DNA of 64,000 bases. Origin: JBKCUI01 sp052161625. Its GTDB lineage: Bacteria > Planctomycetota > Planctomycetia > Pirellulales > Pirellulaceae. The notes beneath the pieces are model-generated. The model did no database searches and was not told where the DNA came from. It worked only from the letters and a program-made list of their open reading frames with translations. The stretch lies in assembly GCA_052161625.1 (NCBI GenBank), contig CP197412.1. The stretch is one strand, 5' to 3'. Position 1 is the first letter of the stretch; every line of letters begins with the position of its first letter. Positions 26,413 through 35,387 of the stretch are shown here, in pieces. The position numbers were made by a program, and so were the translations under genes.

Positions 26413-27336
26413 ATGAAACGTCGTCCCCTTTTCTTTTTCCTCTCCGGACTCCTCGCGATCACCGCCTCTTTACCGTCGTCGCTGCTCCCTGCGGCAGAAC
26501 CAACGGTGGTCAAGGTCTGGCCTGGCAAAGCGCCTGGGGTCAACGACGAGCTTCCAGAAAAGGAGTTCACCGAAGGTGGAAAGAAAATGGTCGCAGGAAA
26601 TCCTATCTACCTGACTACCGACATTACGTCCCCTGAACTCGTTGTGTACCGAGCGAACGCCAATTCAGCCGCTCCAGCTGTGGTGATCTGCCCAGGCGGA
26701 GCGCACCGCTTGCTGGCATACGATTTGGAGGGGACTGAACTGGCCCAATGGCTTAACTCCCTACAAATCCATGCGATTGTTCTCAAGTATCGGGTTCCGT
26801 CGACCAATCCCGATTTCAAATGCCTTCCAGCCTTGCAAGACGCGCAGCGAGCCCTGCGTGTTGTTCGATCGAAAGCGACCGAATGGGGCATCGATCCCAA
26901 ACGATTGGGAGTCATGGGTTTTTCCGCAGGCGGGGAAGTCGCGGCGCGCCTCTCGCTTCAATTCCATCAAGACCATTACGAGAAGCAAGATGAAATCGAT
27001 AACCTATCCTGCAAACCCGATTTCTCGATGCTCGTCTACCCCGCTTACTTGGTAGAGAAAGACGAGTTGAAGCCGGAACTCGATCCTCGCAAGCATCCAA
27101 ACGCCGCCGATCTCCCACCCTTTTTCATGGTCCACACCTGGGACGATCCCGTCACCCCTATCAGCAGCATCGCTCTGGCCAAAGCGCTCAAGCAAGTGAA
27201 TAAACCATGCGAACTTCACCTTTTTGACCGAGGGGGTCACGGTTATGGCATCCGTCATATCGACGATGTGCCGGTCACCGATTGGACCCGTGCAGCCGAG
27301 CCATGGCTCAAGCTGCAGTGCAAATCCAAGAACTAA
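26413..27336 (+). CDS. Secreted alpha/beta hydrolase, acetylxylan-esterase-like
   Basis: 307-residue exported hydrolase. A signal peptide (MKRRPLFFFLSGLLAITASLPSSLLPAAE) is followed by the fold. The oxyanion motif is CPGGAHRLLAYDLEG, the nucleophile elbow GFSAGG, an acidic residue in VHTWDDPVTP and the catalytic His in DRGGHGYGI. This arrangement is typical of the planctomycete esterases often annotated as endo-1,4-beta-xylanase B or acetylxylan esterase. Substrate is unproven; deacetylation of a polysaccharide is likely. It is transcribed divergently from the alkaline phosphatase. A 15-bp tandem repeat follows its stop. Confidence 0.85.
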   Translation: MKRRPLFFFLSGLLAITASLPSSLLPAAEPTVVKVWPGKAPGVNDELPEKEFTEGGKKMVAGNPIYLTTDITSPELVVYRANANSAAPAVVICPGGAHRLLAYDLEGTELAQWLNSLQIHAIVLKYRVPSTNPDFKCLPALQDAQRALRVVRSKATEWGIDPKRLGVMGFSAGGEVAARLSLQFHQDHYEKQDEIDNLSCKPDFSMLVYPAYLVEKDELKPELDPRKHPNAADLPPFFMVHTWDDPVTPISSIALAKALKQVNKPCELHLFDRGGHGYGIRHIDDVPVTDWTRAAEPWLKLQCKSKN

Positions 27337-27370
27337 GACTCAACCGATGGAGCTGGGTTGCACCAACACG

Positions 27371-27415
27371 CAACAGGCCTGAAAGCAACAGGCCTGAAAG
27401 CAACAGGCCTGAATG
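27371..27415. repeat. 15-bp tandem repeat, three copies
   Basis: Units CAACAGGCCTGAAAG at 27371-27385 and 27386-27400, and one with a single change (CAACAGGCCTGAATG) at 27401-27415, each containing the palindrome AGGCCT. They lie 35 bp after the hydrolase stop and before the stop of the convergent gene, outside any supported coding region. Confidence 0.93.
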
Positions 27416-27462
27416 CGACGGGTGCAACGCCACGTTCCCCTCTATTACCGCATGGCAAATTG

Positions 27463-28404
27463 CTACCGCATGGCGAATTGCTGCAAGGCGCCGAGGACAT
27501 CGTGCATCGTCTTTTGGGACATGTCCGCCCATTGACTGGCCCGATGTCGAACGATGCAGAGCTTGAACTGCTCCAATGCATCCGCGACGTCGGGTGGCAA
27601 TTCGGGTAAACTCGCAAACGGATTTCCCATGTCGCTTTCGTTATCCGCGTCCGACCAAGCGACATCTTCGCTTTGAACCCCGACACCTGCCTCGCTGTCT
27701 GATCCAAGGTCCTCTTCGCCAAAGTCGGGGCCTTCTGCAAGCGGTCCCGATGCGCTGATCCGATCGTCATCTTCCCGGTCCGATTCCACCTCGGGCTCCT
27801 CGACCAGCTGATCATAATCTCCGTCGACCTCCGAGGTGATCAACTCTTCATCTTTGGGCGCGTGTTTGGGGTCCGATCCGGCTGTCTCCCAACGCATCTT
27901 GCGCATCTGAGAAACACTCCATTCGCTGCGCACAGCTCCTTCCAGCCAGAGTTCTGCATCGTCCCAGTCCAAGGCGGCTAGAAAGTGACTCCAGTACAAT
28001 CCGCTGTAAGAGCCTTGCGCGGCACCAAAACGCTCGTGAACACGTCGCAATCGCCCGACATGCTGGCTCGTAACACCACCAACTTGCTTGCTCCAAGTCT
28101 CATCGCTGTACGAACTAACAGGTGCACCGGAGTCGACCAAAGCAGCTCGCCATTCGGCGATAATGCGTCCCTTTTCCCAGTTCGTTTGGCTGACCAATGT
28201 GTTCCACTGGCCGACGAACGGTGCCGTTACCGCTTGAGATTGTTCATCGAGGACAGGCGATTCCGCATGGATGACCTCTGCCGTCGAGGACTCGATACCG
28301 ATGTCGACAGCATCGACGACCGTTACCGCGACGTTCAAGCCGCTTTCGTGCTTCGCGTCAACAAGCTGCGACTCGTTTTCATCATGAATTGGCGACGTAA
28401 TCAT
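27463..28404 (-). CDS. Uncharacterised acidic protein with a possible helix-turn-helix-like domain
   Basis: 313-residue protein with no family I can name. The frame opens at 28527, but the ATG at 28404 begins a more natural sequence (MITSPIHDENESQ). Residues about 70-190 form an ordered, tryptophan-rich helical domain; the stretch WSKQVGGVTSQHVGRLRRVHERFG has the spacing of a DNA-binding helix-turn-helix, which is inference. Residues about 200-270 are strongly acidic and look disordered, and the last 40 residues are a separate helical segment. No neighbour suggests a role. Confidence 0.6.
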   Translation of the reverse strand: MITSPIHDENESQLVDAKHESGLNVAVTVVDAVDIGIESSTAEVIHAESPVLDEQSQAVTAPFVGQWNTLVSQTNWEKGRIIAEWRAALVDSGAPVSSYSDETWSKQVGGVTSQHVGRLRRVHERFGAAQGSYSGLYWSHFLAALDWDDAELWLEGAVRSEWSVSQMRKMRWETAGSDPKHAPKDEELITSEVDGDYDQLVEEPEVESDREDDDRISASGPLAEGPDFGEEDLGSDSEAGVGVQSEDVAWSDADNESDMGNPFASLPELPPDVADALEQFKLCIVRHRASQWADMSQKTMHDVLGALQQFAMR

Positions 28405-28658
28405 GTAGACCGTATTTGAGAGATGGGGGTTCGAACTGCTTCGCTCAAGCGAGCATCGCGACCCGTGAAGGTACCCCATCTGGTGCGCTTGCCAACAATC
28501 GAAATCGCCTCTCTTCTCCAGAAACATCGCAAACCGCGCGGAACGTGATACTTAGGAAAAGTATTCCACGCTCGATCCCGCTCAAAACGATGAGTGCGGA
28601 CTGTGTAAAAGATGTCGAATACTCCGACCGCAGCGACTAGCGAAAACGGAAGGGGCCC

Positions 28659-28693
28659 GATGAATTGGGATTGATTATGTAACCCGATTCATC
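28659..28693. promoter_or_regulatory. Inverted repeat in the gap before the DUF1559 gene
   Basis: GATGAATTGGG pairs with CCCGATTCATC over 11 positions (one G-T wobble) around a 13-nt loop. It may be a terminator for an unseen transcript, a cruciform or a protein site. It has no adjoining T-tract. Confidence 0.35.
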
Positions 28694-28863
28694 CATCAAG
28701 CTCAATGAGAGTCCCCTACTGGAGCCCAGAGCGAGACGTTCGCAATGCAAAGGGTTTCAAAACAAAACACCTACGCCAAGATGTCGTGCTGCATCGATTG
28801 AATCTGTCGATCAGAATGAGTCGCCTTCGAAGGCTCCTGATTTAGGGTTATTTCATTGCCAAT

Positions 28864-28892
28864 GTGGCGTGCTGAGTGCCACCCAACACGCC
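28864..28892 (+). promoter_or_regulatory. Overlapping alternative hairpins in the DUF1559 leader
   Basis: GTGGC can pair with GCCAC (28864-28868/28878-28882), or the overlapping GGCGTG can pair with CACGCC (28866-28871/28887-28892). The two structures exclude each other and sit 33 bp before the ATG, an arrangement that could modulate translation or elongation. This is a reading of base pairing only. Confidence 0.25.
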
Positions 28893-28924
28893 TTCCCTCC
28901 CTCTCACACCTCAGGTTTTTGTTC

Positions 28925-29890
28925 ATGATTCGGTTAACGATTCGAAAGACTCGGACTCGACAAGCATTTACGCTGGTCGAATTGTTGGTGGTTATCGCCA
29001 TCATTGGCATTTTGGTCGGTTTGTTACTCCCTGCTGTTCAAGCGGCTCGCGAAGCGGCTCGAAGAATGCAGTGCACCAACAATCTGAAGCAATGGACCTT
29101 GGCATTGCACAATCACGCCGATGCCAAACGCGGCTTTTTCTCGATCGGCGCCAACCCGGATGTACGACGCGTTCAAAACGGCCGCACATACCTTCGCATT
29201 TCATGGCCTACCGAACTCTGGCCGTATATCGAGCAGAATGCACTGTTCGACCAATACGACTTCAATATGCACTTTTATCAAGCCCCAAATCTAGCCACCT
29301 ATCGCCAATGGCTCCCCTCTTACGCGTGCCCTTCGGATATCGGTCGGGCTGATCAAGGGCAAGCGGATACATACTGGCGAGTTCTAGGCAACTACGTCGT
29401 CAACATGGGGAACACGCACTTGCACCAAAGTGCAGCGGATCAAGCCATCTTCACCGGATCGCCATTCGGAGTAGGGCACGTTTACAAAATGTCACAGATT
29501 TCGGACGGACTGTCCAACACCGCTTGCTTTTCTGAAATCATCATCGTCGGGGCGGGAACCGTGAACGATAATCGCGGTGACATTCTGAACAATGAGGGTA
29601 GCCCAGGATTCATGTCCATTCTCACCCCGAACTCCAAGAGCCCGGACCAGATCCGTCGATGCCTACCTGATACAATGAATGTCGCCAGCGCAGCCTATCG
29701 AATCACTCCCTGTTCGCAAGTCGCTGGAAATACCGAATACCAAATCGGGGCGCGAAGTCGCCATACGGGTGGAGTATCTCTTAGCTTGTGCGATGGTTCG
29801 GTTCGATTCATGAGCCAAAACATTGACCAAAACGCTTGGGTGGCTTTACTCTCCGGTCGAGGTGGGGAAGTCTCAACATTGGAAGAGTAG
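28925..29890 (+). CDS. DUF1559 protein with prepilin-like N-terminus
   Basis: 321-residue planctomycete-specific exported protein. The ATG at 28925 is chosen because the prepilin-type motif follows at once: basic residues, then AFTLVELLVVIAIIG, a hydrophobic helix, and the planctomycete pattern AVQAAREAARRMQC. The C-terminus has the H-X9-DG motif (His of RHTGG, then nine residues, then DG). Pilin-like processing after Ala/Gly and membrane or pseudopilus assembly are inferred from the family; no function has been shown. A small lipoprotein gene follows 59 bp downstream and they are probably co-transcribed. Confidence 0.93.
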   Translation: MIRLTIRKTRTRQAFTLVELLVVIAIIGILVGLLLPAVQAAREAARRMQCTNNLKQWTLALHNHADAKRGFFSIGANPDVRRVQNGRTYLRISWPTELWPYIEQNALFDQYDFNMHFYQAPNLATYRQWLPSYACPSDIGRADQGQADTYWRVLGNYVVNMGNTHLHQSAADQAIFTGSPFGVGHVYKMSQISDGLSNTACFSEIIIVGAGTVNDNRGDILNNEGSPGFMSILTPNSKSPDQIRRCLPDTMNVASAAYRITPCSQVAGNTEYQIGARSRHTGGVSLSLCDGSVRFMSQNIDQNAWVALLSGRGGEVSTLEE

Positions 29891-29949
29891 TCATTGCGTT
29901 TTGATGGCTCTCCTGCTAATTGATTCTGACTCCTTCTAGAAACTTCGAT

Positions 29950-30381
29950 ATGAAAACGTTTGTCTTTTGGTTACCCACATTCGCGATCCTCGGCTTCATC
30001 TCAGGATGTGGTTCACGCAATCCCGAACTCACGATCTCGGGGCATGTCACGATCAACGGTGAGCCCATCGAAGGCGGATCGATTACCTTCGTCGCCGAGG
30101 ATGGAGTTGCTGCGACTGGTGGAGGAACGATCCAAAACGGAAAGTACACCGCCATCGTTATGCCTGGGCGCAAGAAAGTTCTTGTGCTGGGAAACAAGTT
30201 AGTGGGAGAAGAACCAGAATATCAGGGAGTCCCGGATAGCCCGATGCGACAGGTTTTTAAAACCGTGACCCCGGAAACATACAACGCGGCGCATCTTACC
30301 CCCCTGACCGCCACGATTGACAAATCGGAAGAGAACCTAGATTTTGCTCTAACAGGCGATCCACCGAAGCCTCAGAAGTAG
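29950..30381 (+). CDS. Small lipoprotein with carboxypeptidase-regulatory-like beta fold
   Basis: 143-residue exported lipoprotein. The ATG at 29950 starts a lipoprotein signal (MKTFVFWLPTFAILGFISGCG, lipobox FISGC, so Cys at about residue 20). The mature part has the pattern of planctomycete Ig-like or transthyretin-like single domains: ISGHVTINGEPIEGGSITFV, then GGGTIQNGKYTAIVMPGRKKV. Such proteins commonly follow DUF1559 genes in planctomycetes, as here. Function unknown; the fold suggests a binding or structural role on the cell surface. A terminator hairpin lies about 45 bp after the stop. Confidence 0.85.
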   Translation: MKTFVFWLPTFAILGFISGCGSRNPELTISGHVTINGEPIEGGSITFVAEDGVAATGGGTIQNGKYTAIVMPGRKKVLVLGNKLVGEEPEYQGVPDSPMRQVFKTVTPETYNAAHLTPLTATIDKSEENLDFALTGDPPKPQK

Positions 30382-30424
30382 CCGAAAACAAAAGGCTCTC
30401 TCATTCCACTGCTATTCACACTCC

Positions 30425-30468
30425 ACCTTCCTAGGGATTCGCAGGCGAAACCTGGGAAGGTTATTTAT
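30425..30468 (+). terminator. Terminator hairpin after the lipoprotein gene
   Basis: ACCTTCCTAGG pairs with CCTGGGAAGGT over 11 positions (one wobble) around a 15-nt loop, then TTATTTATT. It should end the DUF1559/lipoprotein transcript. It also lies 18 bp beyond the stop of the convergent giant gene. Confidence 0.7.
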
Positions 30469-30485
30469 TGTAGCCGCATCGGGTA

Positions 30486-33400
30486 TTAGTGCGGGCCGCG
30501 AAGAGTGCGGTTATGTGCCATCACCGCATTGAGCTGCGCGAGAATCTGCGAATGGGGGATCACCACCGCAGGAACAGATTTTTCCAGTCGCTGCACCTGA
30601 GGATAGACTCGGTTGTTCTGTAGCACTCGGTCGACTTCTTCCTCGAGCATCAGCAACCAAGCGGGTATGTCCAACCCCACGCCCGTCGGTTCGCGCATCA
30701 TCAAGTGCGCTTCTTTGACGAGCAAGTCGAATGCGCGGCTTTCTTCATTTTCACTTGCTCGCAACTGCCTGATCGCGGGGCGTATCAACGCCCGCATTCG
30801 ATCGATGGTCATCGGTTTCACAAATCGCTCGTTCAATCGATCTGCAACCGTCGGCATCTTCATCGCATAAGCTTCTTGCAGCTTTTGCAGCCGTTCCAAG
30901 TACTGATCCGACTCGGGTGCAACCCGTTCCGCAAGCGCCCGGCGCCATTGCTGTGCCGAACTTTGACAGCCGGCATGCACGAGGACTTCGTGTGCCCAGA
31001 AAACCGGTTTGAGGTTCCAACAAACCCGGTCATAACGAACTCGCAGCCTCAGAAAATCCAGAAGCATGTAGAGCATCTCGCCGCGGTCGGATTGCGTGGT
31101 GGTGCTGTTGTAGTCTTTGTATTCGGCATAGTGATCGATGATCGCTTCGAATACGACCGACAGCCACCGTTGCGCTTCCTCGATCGTGATCTCCCCCGAC
31201 TCGAGCGCATCGAGCAGTGGAGCCAGCTCCTCGCTGTCGCGGTTCTCTAACGCATGTCCGAGATACTGCCCAACACCTTGATGAAGAATGGCACGTACGT
31301 TCGAAAGTTTCAAAAAGCCTTGGGTAAACAGTCCCTTGCCATACTTTTGGATGAAGGTGCAGAGCTGCTTCCAAGAACCGGAACCGTCGATGGTCTCCAG
31401 CACACTCAATCGCAAGGTCCGCGAATGGGATAGCCAACTGCTCAACAGGATTTCAGTGAGCTGCTCCAGCAAGGGGACCAAAAGATCTTGATCTGGTTCT
31501 GGAGGATTCATGTCCACCAAAGCATCGAGTTCGAGGGACTCCAGTTTCGGTTTCTTTCCGCTAAGAGCCCTTCCAGCCCTCTTTTCGCGAACGACGTTGG
31601 TTTTCGGATCCGATTGCCAGTGGTAAGCGTTGCGAACCAAACATCGCACCATCGACTTGAATGCGATCTGGAACAAGTCATCGAATTCGGTCACGGCCCC
31701 ATGTCCGACCGGATTGCTGTGTTCCATGTGCCGGGCCGTATCCACCAACCTGCAGGCCTGGTAGAAGAGTCCCTGTCGAGGGAGCCACGTGAGCAAGTGG
31801 CTCAGTGCACGTCGGCGAACACGCGCGATCAAAATCTCTCGTGGATCCCCACCGCGGGCCAAGGAAACATAAAGCAGCTTCTGATCACGGAGGACAGAAA
31901 TGAAGTCCGGGAAGACATCCTCCACCCGGCTTCGCCTGCCCGCCATCAAATTGCCAAATAACTCGACTGTCAGCAATTCATCGCGAGGTGCATTGCCGAG
32001 AAGCGATGCGATGCTCTCTTTGTTATCGGTCAATGCGAGAACGGCACCGATCAGCAACCGGCTCGCATCGGCGGTCTCTACGGCTGTCGCCAGAATCCTC
32101 TCCATCAAAGACTCTTTGACGACACGTTTGCGATCATACCGAGCCATCGAATCCGTGTCGGTACCGCCGCGAGCGATGGAATACGATTGAACTTGATCCA
32201 GCAATCGTATCAATCCATCCCGATTGGCGAGACAATGCTCGCTCCACCTTTGTAGGGCCTCGACAATCTGTGCTTTGGTTTTGCAGTCCTCGTCTCGCTG
32301 CGATTGAAGCGTTTGCAGGGACTGAGATACCAGCTTCCACATCTGGGCCAAGGCGACGAGAAAAGTGAGATGCTCTCCCAATCGCTTCGACTCCGCGATC
32401 AGTTCCTCGGAGGTTCCTTCGTCCTGCTCAAAAATGGGGCCTTCGACACCATCGTCGGTGCTGTCTTCGTACGTCACCCCTTCGTAGGCGGCGCCGTAGA
32501 GGGAGGGCGCGGCGTCGTCGTCTCCCTCCTCATCCTCTCTCCCCGCCGCTAATAAATCCTGGTCTTTCTTCGGCCGCTTCTTGTTGGTTTTCTCAGCCAA
32601 TCGAAAGTCGGGAACGCCCCAGTATGACTCACCGTTCGCTTCCAAATAATCGAAGAACTTTTCGATCGTCGGCCATTTCGATTCGTCGAATGATTCGATT
32701 TTGGGAGCGTCCACCGCAGCTCCGGAGTGCTGAAACTCCATAAGCTGCTCCAACCACGTTCGCGCCAGATCGGAGTAGGAGGTATTCCCGCTTTGAAGAC
32801 CGACCCGCCCTGCCTGGCTAAGCCAATGCACTAGCAAAGCCATCGCGCCGATAAAGTCCTTGCGGTCCAACAAGGCCTCAATGACCAACGCATAAGCTTT
32901 CGGGCTATCGAACAGCTCCGCGTGCGGGGCCCAAAATCGAATGTCTCCCGCGCTCGCGACCCCTTGATGCCACAGACGCAACGCTCGCGATACCAATTGC
33001 GAACTTTCGAGCGCATCCTGTGGATCCGTCGCCGACACATCGCCGACTTGGTGCGCCGCGTATTTACGCCACCAATTTGCGATCGTGCGAAATCGCTGCT
33101 CTGTTCGCGAGCACATTTCTTGCTCGTCTGTCGCCGACCCCTCTCGCCATAGACGGGACATGAAACCGAAGAGCTGCTCCATGATTTGGACAAGCTCTTC
33201 GACACGCTCGTCCGAGACGGTCGAATCCGTTCCAACAAACCGGGGGAAGTTTCCTGAAAAACCAAGGATATTCCATGGATCGACCAAAGCGCCACACTGG
33301 ATACCACGTTCGATCCAGTCGAAGATTTGATCCGGAATCTCCGCAGCACTTTGAAACTCGCCCCGCCGAAGGAGCTGGTTTCCAATCGTCAACAGACAAT

Positions 33401-34652
33401 CGATTCGACACAATATGCGTGCGGAGGGGACCTGCACATCGTCCGACTCTTCCTTGGCCGCGTTGGCACTCCCCATGCGTGCAAAGATGCGGGCTAGCTG
33501 AACATGCTCCAGCTGAGATGCTCGCAGTCGTGCCAGGTTCGTATTGAGCTGCTGACGTGCTCCACCCAAGGGTTGACGGCGTATGGCAGCTTCGGCTCGC
33601 AGGCGTTCCAGATGCGGACCGGTAACGGAGTCTAAAAACTCGGTGTAAAAATGATCGCGATAATTCGCGATATGCCCCAACAATTGGATGAGCGTGGTGT
33701 TGGACGAGAATGCGTTCGCGTTCCCGCCAGAAATTCCAGACGCCATCAACATGGTGCCAGCCAATACCGCAGCGGCTTCCGTCAGCAACTGGTCGCGAGG
33801 CAACTCTTTTTCCTGCATCACCCTGGCCAGCAACGCATCCACGGTGACTTGCTGGAGCACGAATCGTCGGTAATTGGCGTCCCCGTCCATGAGATGTGGG
33901 TCCCATTGGCCAAAATAATAATTCGGCCGTTTGTTGACCGGATGATCAAAGTCATAGGCTCGCGGATCCAATGCCAACTCGTCGAGATGATCGGGATCGA
34001 ACTGCGCATCCCGAAGAATCTGCGGCGACGTATTCTTTAAGATCGCCAACGCGCGCGAAATGATCTCGTAGTAAGGCCCAAAGGCGACGCCCACATCCCG
34101 AATGTAAAGGGGAATCGGTCTCAACCATTCGTGCGGATACGGTTCCAACCGACGGCCTTCCAAGACCGCGACCGGCCGATAGCCGACGTAATCATTCAAT
34201 GCGTCGATCGCGCCGGTAACGATGCGATCAACGTCCGCCCACGGAGCACCTTGTTGCAAAACGGCTTCGATGGCCCGGCCCAGAAACAATCCGTTGAACA
34301 ACCCCTCGGGCTCTTGGTGGAAAAGCAGATCGCTGTGGAAATCCAAATACTCGGGGAGCAGGTGCAGCCAGACGATCTGCAACACTTGGTTCGCTTGATC
34401 GCTCTCGCGAAAGATCTCCTTCTCGGATCGCAACCCTACCAAACGGTCCTGCAACCACTGCTGGATCGTCATCCAAGGTGGGAGCCCCGTGAACGGCTTG
34501 AACTGCTCCGGTGCCCCAGCGACCGCCAAACTATAAAGACGATTGAGCGCGGCGAGCGATTTGGGATCGGATTTGCCGGAAGAAAAATTTAAGTATCCGA
34601 GAACATGGGCCAGGTCCTCGTCCCGTCGATCCACGTTTCCTGTGTTCGTCAC
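30486..34652 (-). CDS. Giant protein of unknown function
   Basis: 1,388 residues from the GTG at 34652, which has AGGGAG seven bases upstream; the open frame allows a TTG start at 34679 (1,397 residues). I recognise no domain. There is no signal peptide or membrane helix, so it is likely cytoplasmic. Most of it reads as repeated amphipathic helices, suggesting an alpha-solenoid-type scaffold, but I cannot mark repeat boundaries. An acidic, low-complexity segment lies at about residues 690-755 and may link two halves. Codon use is like its neighbours. The GYF-like gene upstream on the same strand is 190 bp away. Confidence 0.75.
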   Translation of the reverse strand: MTNTGNVDRRDEDLAHVLGYLNFSSGKSDPKSLAALNRLYSLAVAGAPEQFKPFTGLPPWMTIQQWLQDRLVGLRSEKEIFRESDQANQVLQIVWLHLLPEYLDFHSDLLFHQEPEGLFNGLFLGRAIEAVLQQGAPWADVDRIVTGAIDALNDYVGYRPVAVLEGRRLEPYPHEWLRPIPLYIRDVGVAFGPYYEIISRALAILKNTSPQILRDAQFDPDHLDELALDPRAYDFDHPVNKRPNYYFGQWDPHLMDGDANYRRFVLQQVTVDALLARVMQEKELPRDQLLTEAAAVLAGTMLMASGISGGNANAFSSNTTLIQLLGHIANYRDHFYTEFLDSVTGPHLERLRAEAAIRRQPLGGARQQLNTNLARLRASQLEHVQLARIFARMGSANAAKEESDDVQVPSARILCRIDCLLTIGNQLLRRGEFQSAAEIPDQIFDWIERGIQCGALVDPWNILGFSGNFPRFVGTDSTVSDERVEELVQIMEQLFGFMSRLWREGSATDEQEMCSRTEQRFRTIANWWRKYAAHQVGDVSATDPQDALESSQLVSRALRLWHQGVASAGDIRFWAPHAELFDSPKAYALVIEALLDRKDFIGAMALLVHWLSQAGRVGLQSGNTSYSDLARTWLEQLMEFQHSGAAVDAPKIESFDESKWPTIEKFFDYLEANGESYWGVPDFRLAEKTNKKRPKKDQDLLAAGREDEEGDDDAAPSLYGAAYEGVTYEDSTDDGVEGPIFEQDEGTSEELIAESKRLGEHLTFLVALAQMWKLVSQSLQTLQSQRDEDCKTKAQIVEALQRWSEHCLANRDGLIRLLDQVQSYSIARGGTDTDSMARYDRKRVVKESLMERILATAVETADASRLLIGAVLALTDNKESIASLLGNAPRDELLTVELFGNLMAGRRSRVEDVFPDFISVLRDQKLLYVSLARGGDPREILIARVRRRALSHLLTWLPRQGLFYQACRLVDTARHMEHSNPVGHGAVTEFDDLFQIAFKSMVRCLVRNAYHWQSDPKTNVVREKRAGRALSGKKPKLESLELDALVDMNPPEPDQDLLVPLLEQLTEILLSSWLSHSRTLRLSVLETIDGSGSWKQLCTFIQKYGKGLFTQGFLKLSNVRAILHQGVGQYLGHALENRDSEELAPLLDALESGEITIEEAQRWLSVVFEAIIDHYAEYKDYNSTTTQSDRGEMLYMLLDFLRLRVRYDRVCWNLKPVFWAHEVLVHAGCQSSAQQWRRALAERVAPESDQYLERLQKLQEAYAMKMPTVADRLNERFVKPMTIDRMRALIRPAIRQLRASENEESRAFDLLVKEAHLMMREPTGVGLDIPAWLLMLEEEVDRVLQNNRVYPQVQRLEKSVPAVVIPHSQILAQLNAVMAHNRTLRGPH

Positions 34653-34842
34653 CCGTAACTCCCTCACCAAGCGTGCCAAGACATCGCTAATGGTAAGTTC
34701 CTACTCCCAATCGCGGAAGCCGCAATAGCCCGCAAGCTACCTGGCGACCGGGAGATTTCCCACCCGTAATTGGGTGGTCGGTTCTTTCGCCATGCCCGAT
34801 ACACTACGGCGAACGCCGAGCAGAAATCAGAAAAACCCCTGG

Positions 34843-35115
34843 CTATTCAGATCTTGGGGGAGAATCCGGATTGGACGAACTCGGTGGGTCCGAGGTGACC
34901 GTCGCTTTCGGGTGCGTTTTGTTCCAGAATTTAACCCCAGCCCGGATCTCGCGGAGATGCACCCAATGTCCATGCGTTTTACTGGTGCTCGAGACCATTG
35001 TCTCAGGAGAAATCTCACCCTTTTCAATGCGATGGAGGAAATCGGATTCGGCGATCGGGCCAATTTTTTTGCTTCCTAAGAATCCCTTCTTCATAAAGAA
35101 CCAGTCGGCTGACAT
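34843..35115 (-). CDS. Small GYF-like (DUF4339-type) protein
   Basis: 90-residue protein whose first 55 residues fit the GYF_2/DUF4339 pattern: WFFMKKGFLGSKKIGPIAESDFLHRIEKGEISPETMVSS followed by WVHL. These domains in bacteria usually bind proline-rich peptides or sit beside membrane proteins. The tail (about residues 70-90) is Pro/Ser-rich and looks disordered. It is the closest upstream neighbour, same strand, of the giant unknown protein. Gene calling is supported by the family match and a normal ATG. Confidence 0.72.
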   Translation of the reverse strand: MSADWFFMKKGFLGSKKIGPIAESDFLHRIEKGEISPETMVSSTSKTHGHWVHLREIRAGVKFWNKTHPKATVTSDPPSSSNPDSPPRSE

Positions 35116-35387
35116 TTCCTGACTCCCCCTGGGTAGGACCTAAAACGGCGGCGGGTGATAGCGGACGTCACAACTTACTAACCCTCCATCCTAGGCTTCG
35201 GGGTGGATAAAGCTGCATTCTGGTGAACAAATTCTGAGTCGGTTTGCCTTACTCTCCAGGCCGTTGCGTTATGAAAACGGTTCGGTATTCCGTGCCTATT
35301 CGGATAGGGAGCATGGGGCATCTTTCCACTTTGAAAGTCTTCAGCCTATCGAAGGCTCGATCGATTCGACTCACGCATAACAAGCCA

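Larger units (their letters stand above)
28405..28924. other. Divergent intergenic region with hairpins, no gene supported
   Basis: About 520 bp separate the acidic protein gene from the DUF1559 gene. A 74-codon ORF at 28416-28640 has low-complexity composition and no ribosome site, so I do not call it. The stretch contains an inverted repeat at 28659-28693 and a leader with two competing hairpins at 28864-28892, both listed separately. Confidence 0.55.

Noticed and set aside
28430..28470. GGGGGTTCGAACTGC looked like a tRNA T-arm
   Set aside because: No acceptor, D- or anticodon arm could be folded around it, and the nearby short stem does not complete a cloverleaf.
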